15,584 nt of DNA, from assembly GCA_013335235.1 (NCBI GenBank), contig JAAXVZ010000005.1, positions 1-15,584 of the forward strand. Direction: 5' to 3'. The position numbers and the translations under genes are program-made. Below, piece by piece: positions 1 through 7,500 of the stretch. The notes beneath the pieces were generated by a model. The model saw only the letters and a program-made list of their open reading frames with translations. It was not told where the DNA came from and made no database searches. This DNA comes from Nanobdellota archaeon. GTDB taxonomy: Archaea; Nanobdellota; Nanobdellia; Woesearchaeales; GW2011-AR15. Positions within the stretch are counted from its first letter, which is position 1. Each line of letters opens with the position of its first letter.

Positions 1-2036
1 CGACAACTGTCCCCCAGGTCCAGGATGGCAGGAACTACACCTTCTATGTCCTCTGCATGAATCCTGCTGGACTGTACTCCAAGGTATCTACAGTCAGTTT
101 CGGAGTCAACACAGCCATTGCAAACAGGATAATAGAGATGTCCCCGACAGGCTATGTGAAACTTGACAAGGCCAATATAACTGTTGTCACCAACAAGGAT
201 GCCATGTGCAGGTATAAGGAAGAAGACATACTCCAGAATTTTCCGCAAGGGTTTGCGAAGAATCATTATTTCAACAAGGACCCGCTCATGCAGCAGGCCT
301 ACTCTTATGATATCATCTGCATATTCAATGATGCTGAGACTGTATCAGGCACGCTGGCCTTTGTCGTTGACAAGACAGCTCATACAACGCCCGAAGTTAA
401 AGCTCCGGCAGAGCAATGCGACGCTACATCGCTCAAAGTGAATTTTTCTTCGACAGACGCCACTTCAGGCATCAGCCAGTACTACTGGAGGGTCTCCAGA
501 TCAAACAACGATACTCTTCTCAACGGTTCCACGAACCAGACCGAGCTGACAGTGTCTATTGCCCTGACACACGGGGACATATACGAATGGCAGATAATTC
601 CTAAAGACAACACAGGCAATGTCGGACCAGGCAAGACTGCAATCACAAAGATTCTTCTTGAAAACGACCTGAAATGCAGGTTCAATGCGTTGCCTGTCCT
701 GAATAAAAGCGTGTCTTTGACAGAGAAGGGCGCAAAGCTCAAGACGCAGTGCAGCGATGACAGCAGCTGCCTTACCTATTATTCCTATCTTATCACACCA
801 TCCTCTCTTTGCACATGCAATTCCTGCAAGCTTGTCGTGAATCCGACATTAGCTCTCGAGATAGATATAACTGAGAATTCTACCCTGTGTTATAATGTCA
901 CAGACAACGACCACATAAGCAACATGCAAAATTTCAGCGTGCTTTTCGAAAGCTGCACAGGATCAGGCTGCTGCAACGGAAAAAAGGCAAAGATATGCTC
1001 TCCGGACTGCGAGCCTATAACAGACATCAGCTGCGATATGGGTGCGATTGACACAGACCTGGACACTATCTTCGACATGAATGAGACAGCCTGCGGACTG
1101 AATCCCCAGAACCAGAGCGATGCCCTGGCTGATTTTGACCAGGACGGGCTCAGCAACAAGCTTGAATGTATACAGTGGGGCACGAACCTGACAAACAATG
1201 ATACAGACGGAGACGGGTATACAGACAAGAAGGAAGCCGATCAGGGCACAAACCCAAGAGACAAGTCAAGTGTCCCTGCCCCTGTTGTCGACCCGAGCCT
1301 TGACACAGACGGGGACGGGATTAAAGACAAGGCTGAGAAGAGCTGCGGCACAAAAACCGATGTTAAGGATGCAGATGAAGACCCTGATGATGACGGCCTG
1401 ACAAACAAGGAAGAGTGCACAGAAGGCACAGATATTAACAACCCAGATACAGACGGGGATGGCTATACGGACAAGGCAGAGCTTGACCAGGGCACAAGCC
1501 CAACAGATGGAGAAGAGAAACCGAAGAACAACACACTTTCAATAATCCTTTTTGTCGTTGGATTTGCTCTTGTAGGCGGCGGCGGTTTCCTGTTTGTCAA
1601 GAACCAGCCTCCTTCGCAGCCAAAGCAACCTAAGCCAGGCGGCGCCAAGGAGGAACACAAGCCATTTATAGATTTCAAATATACTAAGAAGGAGCTGGGG
1701 TCGCAGCAACAGCAGCAACAGCAGCAGCAACAATATGCTTATCAGCCGCAATATTCTGATCGCCCGTATAGGCGCACAGAGGCCAGGCCGGAATCCTCAC
1801 CAGAGGATATCGATGAGGAGATACGCAAGAAGAAAGAGCATCTCCGCGTGAAGAAGATGACCTCTGTGTTCGATGAGTTCTCCGGAGAGACAGAGCAGAA
1901 GATGCCGCCAGCGCAGCCAAAGCCAAAGCCAGAGGCGCCGAAGAAAGACGAAGAGGTTTTCGAGAAGCTGGACAGGATAGATCAAGAGGATGCGTTTGAT
2001 GAACTTGAGAGACTGAGCAGAGGTAAAAGAAAATGA
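1..2036 (+). CDS. Surface glycoprotein with Fn3-like domains, TSP3-like Ca-binding repeats, one TM helix and poly-Q cytosolic tail (5' partial)
   Basis: The reading frame is open from base 3, and the 18 codons before the first ATG (57) read like the end of a fibronectin III-type beta-sandwich (NYTFYVLCMNPAGLYS), so the true start lies upstream of the window. Numbering from the Met at 57: residues about 115-205 form a second Fn3-like domain; a cysteine-rich stretch spans about 205-330; residues 332-485 hold thrombospondin type-3-like calcium loops (DTDGDG at 382, 416 and 464, with divergent copies at 332, 359 and 440). A single membrane helix lies at about 494-514. The tail of about 145 residues is charged and proline-rich, with ten glutamines and two similar amphipathic segments near the end (VFEKLDRI, AFDELERL). 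N-x-S/T sequons are frequent before the helix and suggest glycosylation outside the cell. The likely topology is ectodomain out, tail in, unlike the N-anchored neighbours. It is coupled to the next gene by an ATGA overlap. Exact function unknown; adhesion or sensing is an inference. Confidence 0.88.
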   Translation, partial: TTVPQVQDGRNYTFYVLCMNPAGLYSKVSTVSFGVNTAIANRIIEMSPTGYVKLDKANITVVTNKDAMCRYKEEDILQNFPQGFAKNHYFNKDPLMQQAYSYDIICIFNDAETVSGTLAFVVDKTAHTTPEVKAPAEQCDATSLKVNFSSTDATSGISQYYWRVSRSNNDTLLNGSTNQTELTVSIALTHGDIYEWQIIPKDNTGNVGPGKTAITKILLENDLKCRFNALPVLNKSVSLTEKGAKLKTQCSDDSSCLTYYSYLITPSSLCTCNSCKLVVNPTLALEIDITENSTLCYNVTDNDHISNMQNFSVLFESCTGSGCCNGKKAKICSPDCEPITDISCDMGAIDTDLDTIFDMNETACGLNPQNQSDALADFDQDGLSNKLECIQWGTNLTNNDTDGDGYTDKKEADQGTNPRDKSSVPAPVVDPSLDTDGDGIKDKAEKSCGTKTDVKDADEDPDDDGLTNKEECTEGTDINNPDTDGDGYTDKAELDQGTSPTDGEEKPKNNTLSIILFVVGFALVGGGGFLFVKNQPPSQPKQPKPGGAKEEHKPFIDFKYTKKELGSQQQQQQQQQQYAYQPQYSDRPYRRTEARPESSPEDIDEEIRKKKEHLRVKKMTSVFDEFSGETEQKMPPAQPKPKPEAPKKDEEVFEKLDRIDQEDAFDELERLSRGKRK
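1050..1502 (+). repeat. Thrombospondin type-3-like calcium-binding repeats within the surface glycoprotein
   Basis: Acidic loops of the form D-x-D-x-D-G-[LYI]-x-[DN]-K-x-E recur at bases 1050, 1131, 1200, 1302, 1374 and 1446. Those at 1200 and 1446 are near duplicates at both protein level (DTDGDGYTDK then DQGT and P) and DNA level over about 57 bases. This is the classic TSP3 pattern, which binds calcium in rigid extracellular stalks. Here it sits directly before the membrane helix. Confidence 0.85.
1704..1733 (+). repeat. CAG/CAA run encoding ten glutamines
   Basis: Ten consecutive glutamine codons, a mix of CAG and CAA, lie in the cytosolic tail of the surface glycoprotein, just after the membrane-proximal basic segment. 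The codon mix makes simple slippage less likely than in a pure CAG tract. The next residues are Y/Q/P-rich, extending the low-complexity region. Confidence 0.9.
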
Positions 2037-2539
2037 GGCACAAAAACGGGCAGATTTCTTCCCAGATCTTCACATATATCTTGGCAGCGATAATAGCTGC
2101 AGTCACTCTTTTAGTCGGTTACATGGCCATAGGCAATATGATGGAGCAGCAGAAGATAAAGGGGCTTGAGATGTTCTTCTCTGACCTAGATGCCGCTGCA
2201 AAAAGGACAGCGACAAGCAGTTTCGGCACCCAGAACAGCCAGACCCTTTCGATACCTAAAGACTATGATACTATCTGTTTTTCATCTTCGAAGACACCGC
2301 AGGGCAAGTTCGATGCATCTGTGCTATCTGCAGTTGATCAGGATAAATATCCAGTAATATACTCAAATCTTGAAGCAGATACAGATAAAAATGTCTGGCT
2401 GATCAATGATAAAGTCGTGCTTGACTCCAGCTACATACCAGAGATGGATGTGGAAGGCGGATTCCTGTGCCTGGAAAACAAGGGACGGGTTAAAGTCTGG
2501 TTCAGGTCGACAGGGACAAGGTCTGTGCTATACATATGA
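2033..2539 (+). CDS. Pilin-like N-anchored protein, 'QISSQIF' family
   Basis: A 168-aa protein with a short basic N-terminus containing N-G-Q (residues 5-7), followed by a membrane helix at about 9-32 (ISSQIFTYILAAIIAAVTLL). The G-Q junction before the helix fits a class III (type IV prepilin-like) signal peptide; cleavage after Gly is an inference. The outer part has two cysteines (DTICFSSS and GFLCLENK) that could pair, and is otherwise a small alpha/beta domain of no named family. The start ATG overlaps the previous stop (ATGA), and an AGAGGT Shine-Dalgarno at 2018-2023 supports it. From memory, similar proteins with 'Q-x-Q-I-F-x-Y-I-L' are common hypothetical proteins in Woesearchaeota and sit beside the same types of neighbour as here. 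Role unknown; minor pilin-like subunit is a guess. Confidence 0.85.
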   Translation: MRHKNGQISSQIFTYILAAIIAAVTLLVGYMAIGNMMEQQKIKGLEMFFSDLDAAAKRTATSSFGTQNSQTLSIPKDYDTICFSSSKTPQGKFDASVLSAVDQDKYPVIYSNLEADTDKNVWLINDKVVLDSSYIPEMDVEGGFLCLENKGRVKVWFRSTGTRSVLYI

Positions 2540-3519
2540 ACAAGAAAGCGACAGTAGAGGTCCAGTTCAACTGGATTTATGCAACTATCGTAGGTTTCAC
2601 CTTCCTGATTATCTTTTTTGGTGTAGGGATGGCAATAAGGAGCAATGCACAGAAATCCATGGAGAGGGATGTCGCTGTCTACCTGGATGATATATTCACA
2701 AGCATGCAGGGCAGCGAGAATACTGAAAACTCGCTGGATTTGCCAAGCATAGACATCGCGTTCAAGGATGATTGCCAGACATTTAACGTAGGGTCTCAGG
2801 CTGAATCGATAAAATATCTTCCGGTGTTCTCTCCTTCCCTTGTCAAGAAGAAGCTGGTCAGTTTCTCACTTGGATGGGACATCCCGTTCAGGGCTAATTA
2901 TCTCCTGTATGTGACTAGCAAGGAGGTAGCATACGTCCTTGTGGGGATATCAGAGGATCTTGGGCTGCCCGACAATATAAACAAGGAAAAGGTAGCCTCC
3001 CTTTCAGCTTTTGTGAACCAGAACAACTATAAAGTAAGGCTGATCTTCTTTGAGGATCCGCTTTCGCAGTCACTTCCGCCAAGCGTTAAGAAGATGATGG
3101 ACACAGATGTCACTGCAATCCAGATCGTAAAGGCGGAGAATAAGGTAAACTATTTCAGGAAAAAAGGAAACAGCCTGGTTAGTGCAGGCACAGTATACTA
3201 CGCAGACATACCGACCATGGTCGCTGCTATATATTCTGAGAATCCAAAGATATATGAATGCAATATGGAAAAAGCTATGACCCGGCTGAACCTTGAATCA
3301 GAGGCGCTGCTAGATAGGATAAGCATAATAACTGAATCAGATATACCAGACTGCATACCGCTCCTGAACCAGGCAAGGGGAAAGCTCTCAGAGATAGAAG
3401 TCGAGAGCAGGGACACAAGGCTTACAAGCGAGAAGGTCACAGCCCTGCACAATATAAGGATGAGCCTAAACAACCTGAACGGAGAGCTGAACATCAAGTC
3501 GTGCCCGACAGTGTATTGA
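2536..3519 (+). CDS. Pilin-like N-anchored protein, 'VQFNWIY' family
   Basis: A 327-aa protein starting MNKKATVEVQFNWIY, with a membrane helix at residues 13-34. The KKA/T junction just before an acidic residue (E8) resembles a class III signal peptide. The ectodomain contains FSP (residues 98-100), then W114, PFRANYLLYVTS (about 117-128) and VAYVLVG. From memory this order (FSP, W, PF, N-x-LY-x-T, Y) marks a hypothetical-protein family widespread in Woesearchaeota. Four cysteines (C80 and three in the last ~85 residues) may form disulphides. The last quarter looks helical and charged. It is coupled to the preceding gene through ATGA, and the next gene starts one base after its stop. No enzymatic motif is seen. 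Function unknown; a surface or pilus-associated role is inferred only from N-terminus and context. Confidence 0.85.
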   Translation: MNKKATVEVQFNWIYATIVGFTFLIIFFGVGMAIRSNAQKSMERDVAVYLDDIFTSMQGSENTENSLDLPSIDIAFKDDCQTFNVGSQAESIKYLPVFSPSLVKKKLVSFSLGWDIPFRANYLLYVTSKEVAYVLVGISEDLGLPDNINKEKVASLSAFVNQNNYKVRLIFFEDPLSQSLPPSVKKMMDTDVTAIQIVKAENKVNYFRKKGNSLVSAGTVYYADIPTMVAAIYSENPKIYECNMEKAMTRLNLESEALLDRISIITESDIPDCIPLLNQARGKLSEIEVESRDTRLTSEKVTALHNIRMSLNNLNGELNIKSCPTVY

Positions 3520-3520
3520 T

Positions 3521-4012
3521 ATGAGAAAAGCACAGCTTCAGATAATGGAGAACATTTTCGTGATTTTGATAATAACAGTGCTCCTTGTCCTGGCTTTTGT
3601 GTTTGCGATTGGCATGCAGAAGAGAGATGCCAGGGCAAAGCAGGAAGAGATGAAAGAGCTGGACCTGCTGAAAAAGGCAAGGGTCCTGGATTTCCTGCCT
3701 GAAATGCAGTGCTCTGACAATAACTATCTGAATCCGGACTGCTATGACCTAATCAAGCTTCAGGCGTTTGTCTCTGTAAACCCAAGCGACCATCTGTTCT
3801 ATAAGTCTCTCTTCGGGAGACTCAACATTACTGTGATGGTGCTAGATCCGAACCTTGACGCAACAGACAGATGGCCACGGGAATGGCACATATATGATTA
3901 CACAGGGGGCAAATACACAAGCTACCAGACATTCTACAGGCCTGTGACACTGAGGGATCCTGTGAACATGACAAGCTATTTTGGCTGGATAATCTTGGGG
4001 GTATACGGATGA
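3521..4012 (+). CDS. Pilin-like N-anchored protein, 'KAQLQIMENIF' family
   Basis: A 163-aa protein with N-terminus MRKAQLQIMENIF and a membrane helix at about 11-31, followed by a charged amphipathic stretch (KRDARAKQEEMKELDLL) that would extend the helix outside the membrane, as in pilins. If cut between A4 and Q5, a glutamate falls at position +6, close to the Glu5 of type IV pilins. The motif LPEMQCSD ... NPDCYDLIKL (about residues 57-83) contains the only two cysteines and is, from memory, the conserved core of a Woesearchaeota hypothetical family. The start is one base after the previous stop; the stop overlaps the next start (ATGA). Function unknown. Confidence 0.85.
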   Translation: MRKAQLQIMENIFVILIITVLLVLAFVFAIGMQKRDARAKQEEMKELDLLKKARVLDFLPEMQCSDNNYLNPDCYDLIKLQAFVSVNPSDHLFYKSLFGRLNITVMVLDPNLDATDRWPREWHIYDYTGGKYTSYQTFYRPVTLRDPVNMTSYFGWIILGVYG

Positions 4013-4479
4013 GGAAAGCGCAGACAGAGCTTTTGGGAGTCGCCATAATTGTCGTGATCCTGGTGATGGGTGGCCTTTTCATGGTCGCAGGAAGCCTGAA
4101 CAAGAAGGAGAGCGTGACACCAAGCATAATAGATCAGGAACTTGCGCAGAGCTTTCTCAATACCCTGATGAGCACAGACACAGACACGAATGTGGATGTC
4201 ATGACACTTGTCAAGGATGGCTGCTATCAGGATAGGAAAGAGCTGTGCAACCAGGCGCCGAACTGCTGTGTGTATGTAAGGCAGATCATGGAGAACTCGC
4301 TTGAATCAACCCTGAAGGCGATCGGCAGAAAATACCAGTTGAATGTCTCAAGCAGCATAGGTCCTAAGATTGACTCTATCCCTACAGGTAAAGTATGCAC
4401 AAAATATATGCGCTCATCGCAGGTCACATACTCTATACCTTCAGTTCCCCAGATACTTGTCACACTCACTATTTGCTAG
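4009..4479 (+). CDS. Pilin-like N-anchored protein, 'KAQTELLG' family
   Basis: A 156-aa protein starting MRKAQTELLGVAIIV with a membrane helix at about 9-28. The A-Q junction followed by Glu at +3 resembles archaeal class III signal peptides (Q-x-S/T-x-E type). The ectodomain has 'AQSFLNTLMST', a cysteine cluster (DGC, LC, NCC), then a predicted helix 'ESTLKAIGRKYQLNV' and a final pair of cysteines, giving six in all, probably disulphide-bonded. The start overlaps the previous stop by ATGA and has a GGGGGT Shine-Dalgarno at 3997-4002. It is the last gene of this block: a T8 run follows its TAG stop. Similar proteins ('KxQTEI.GLA.IV') are frequent in Woesearchaeota as hypothetical proteins, from memory. 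Function unknown. Confidence 0.85.
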   Translation: MRKAQTELLGVAIIVVILVMGGLFMVAGSLNKKESVTPSIIDQELAQSFLNTLMSTDTDTNVDVMTLVKDGCYQDRKELCNQAPNCCVYVRQIMENSLESTLKAIGRKYQLNVSSSIGPKIDSIPTGKVCTKYMRSSQVTYSIPSVPQILVTLTIC

Positions 4480-4487
4480 TTTTTTTT
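4480..4487 (+). terminator. T8 run ending the first block
   Basis: Eight thymines directly follow the TAG stop at 4477-4479. Archaeal RNA polymerase terminates at T-rich tracts without needing a hairpin, and no stem is seen here. A TATA box follows within ten bases, which supports a transcription-unit boundary. Confidence 0.6.
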
Positions 4488-4496
4488 GTCGCAACC

Positions 4497-4504
4497 TTTA
4501 TATA
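4497..4504 (+). promoter_or_regulatory. TATA box of the giant-protein unit
   Basis: TTTATATA matches the archaeal TATA consensus. With the usual 25-30 base distance, transcription would begin near 4525-4528, just before or at the GAGGTG at 4527-4532. That gives a very short leader. The upstream BRE region (GCAACC) is not a strong match. Confidence 0.65.
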
Positions 4505-4526
4505 TTAGTCTGACTAGATTTGTCCT

Positions 4527-4532
4527 GAGGTG
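4527..4532 (+). promoter_or_regulatory. Shine-Dalgarno GAGGTG that favours a TTG start at 4539
   Basis: GAGGTG lies six bases before TTG 4539. The only other nearby in-frame candidate, GTG 4530, is inside this motif and so has no ribosome site of its own; it would need a leaderless transcript starting exactly there. Confidence 0.6.
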
Positions 4533-4538
4533 GGTCTC

Positions 4539-7500
4539 TTGAAGAAAACTCAGGTTTCATTATTCGTAATTATCGGAATACTTCTTGTAATAGTGTTTGT
4601 CGGCGCAGTCGCCATACAGATGTCAAAGGTTAAAGACAGCGTCGGTGGCCAGGTCAGGCAGAATGTAGATTTTTCCAATACAAGAACTAACTTGAAACTT
4701 ACGATAGATGACTGCCTTGAGCAGACCACATTGAGGGCCATAGACAATTACGGCCTGATCGGATCAGAGCAGAAGATAGCTGGTTTTATTGAAGTATATC
4801 TTCTTGGGTGCCTCCATGATTTCGACAATTTCAAGTCATCAGGATACCAGGTGAAATATACCTCGCCTAGCGCCAATGTCGTTATAACTGAAGAAAGCGT
4901 TTTCGCAGATCTCACCTTTCCGGTCATACTGCAGAAAGGCGCAGACAAGATAGAGGTGCAGGATTTCCAATACAAGCTCAAGACCCAGGTAGGTGTCAAG
5001 GCGCCAGATGGTGTGATAAAGAAAGGGACAATAATATTTTCAGGAGACGACGACCTCATCCTGGTCGCAGACCAGGACACAAGGATAACAGATGCAGATG
5101 GAAACCCGCTCACTTCTGCGTCCATAACCGTCACAGACAATAACTTCAACAGCCTGTCTAATGATGCAGTCCTTGGCGCGACAGCATATCTTGGCGAGCC
5201 ATCAGGCGCAAGATTCGATCCGCCTCTCACAGTCACGATAAGGCTTCCTAAGGCAGACCTGCCTGATAGCTACCTTCCAAGCTCTCCCAAAGTCGGCTGG
5301 TATGACCAGGCCACAGATATCTGGAGGACATTTTCAGCAATGCCTTACAAAGAAGATGACAAATATTATTATTATGCAGCCCAGATAGACCACTTCACGC
5401 CTATCGCGATTGTCGGCTGCGGAAACCCGGTCATAGGGGAATTCCAGATACCGATGGGAAATGTTTTCTGGGACAAGATAGAACCGTCATACAAAGAGCT
5501 ATGGGCAAGCAAGAATGGTAAGGTCGCGATGCTGCCTGAAGTCATGGGCAATGCAACATGTACCATAAACCCTGACTGGAAATATGACTCTGCCGCAGAA
5601 TGCGCGGCAATGATCCAGGATTGGGATGAGGATGATAAGAAACAGGATGTGGATTCATATGATTTCGCTTTCTCAAAGGTGCCAATAACCGCCACTATTG
5701 CTGATTTTACAGGTCTCGGGCTGAAGGTTCTCGATTCTGCAGGTGTTGACAATACCAAAGTCATCCAGCAGATGTGCCTTGAAAAGTGGAAAGAGCAGGT
5801 CCCGAAGGACCTGAAGTGCTATTTTAAGGGAGAATGTGACGGAAGCATCCCAGGGATATCATATGGCATGGCAGCAGCGTCAGAGCCTGACCTGAAGTAT
5901 GATCCATATAACCTTGAAGGATACGGCAACCTGATAAGCACAGACGGCATAAGGGACGGCGCAGGTCTAGTCTGTGTCCTTGAAGGCGCAACAGACGGTG
6001 AAGAAGATGAAGAGCTGGTTTGGGAGATAGACGGAGCTAAGATCAGTGTCAACAAGATGCCGGCATATGCAACAGTTTTGATGACAGGCAACCCGCTTTC
6101 GGCTGAGATCACGGAGACTAGGCCTATAATCGAGACACTTGCAGGGATAACCAAGACAATGTATAAGAAAGATGCAGGAGCAGCAGACCTATTTCTGGTC
6201 TATGCCACGCCAAAGACGTTCACATATGACTCTAATACTGTTGTCGGAGGGACAGGGTATTATACTTTCGAGACCAGGGCAAACGGAGATTCATGTGTCG
6301 ATGAGTTCAATAAAGAAGTCGTAAAGTTTGAGGCAAAGATACTCAAATATGACGGCAATGCGCCGGAAGGGACCTTTGCAGAAGGACAGTCAGTCACAGG
6401 AGACAGCTCTGCGGGCGATACAATAAGCAGGGCAGACAGGGGCACCTGGTCTCTCAATGAGCCAGAGGGTCTTGCGAAGTTTGATTCAGCAGCGACAGGG
6501 ACAATGGGCCTTGTACGCGGCGGGATAAATGTTGTTAGCGCAAAAGTTGAGAGCCAGCCAAACAATGCAGAGGCATACGCTATAGGCTACCTTTCCCTGA
6601 AAGGCAAAGGGCTGATTAAATTTGAGGAATGCGGAATCACCATCCAGGACCGTTTTGATTATATAACCAACTGCAGGAAGACAACCGCAGGCCTGAGCCA
6701 GCAGGCTCAGGATGAGATAAACTGCCTCTACCAGTATTCTGTCGTGATGGCTCCGGGAGCGGAATTCAATTTCAGGCAAAGCACGCCACTGTGCTCTGTA
6801 GATTTCCCCTACGCAGGATTGTCATACTGTGAAAATTTCAACTATGGCATGGCGACCACATCGACAAGCGGCGGAACATGTGTCGACGGCCAGAGGATGT
6901 GCCAGTTCAACATGGCATTTATCGGTGACCATGAAGGGTGCCAATGCGGCGCATACACCCTGACAGGCGGGCAGTTCACAGATGCCAATGGAGCTGCTGT
7001 GACTCAGGCAGGGCCATATTACTGCTGCAACCAGAAGTTATTTGACGGGGAAGGTAATCAGGTTGGCGGCAGCTCAGCTATTGATCCCAACGCAGGATGC
7101 AGCTCAGAGGGAACCATCAACCAGCAGGAGACATGCGATGGAGAGATAGGGGATGGAAAGCCTTGCTGTTCAACTCTTGCCGGCCAGAGCACCAAGCCAG
7201 GCAATATATGCTATACATGCACCAAGGTTGAAGAGACCTATGTCTGGAAGCAGCCGGCACCAGGAGATGACACTCCGGAATGCGATACTGCTTGCAATGC
7301 GCAGCAGAACGGCGACAGGATAACAGACGGAGGAACATGCCAGCAATGCAGAGAGACAGGCATAAACACAGGGATATACAAATGGCAGGGCTGCATAACG
7401 CCAACGCCTGTGCCTTCAGGCTACACATATTATGGAGATGACTGTGCATTTGACGATATTGGTTTGGGAGAATACACTTGCTCGCTGTCAAAAGACACAT

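Noticed and set aside
1200..1502. Possible CRISPR or direct DNA repeat from recurring ACAGACGGGGA-type words
   Set aside because: The repeats are in frame, imperfect and unevenly spaced; they reflect DxDxDG calcium loops, not a repeat-spacer array.
4748..5236. 162-codon open frame on the - strand inside the giant gene
   Set aside because: A shadow of codon bias in a strongly supported + strand gene; no ribosome site and no recognisable motifs.
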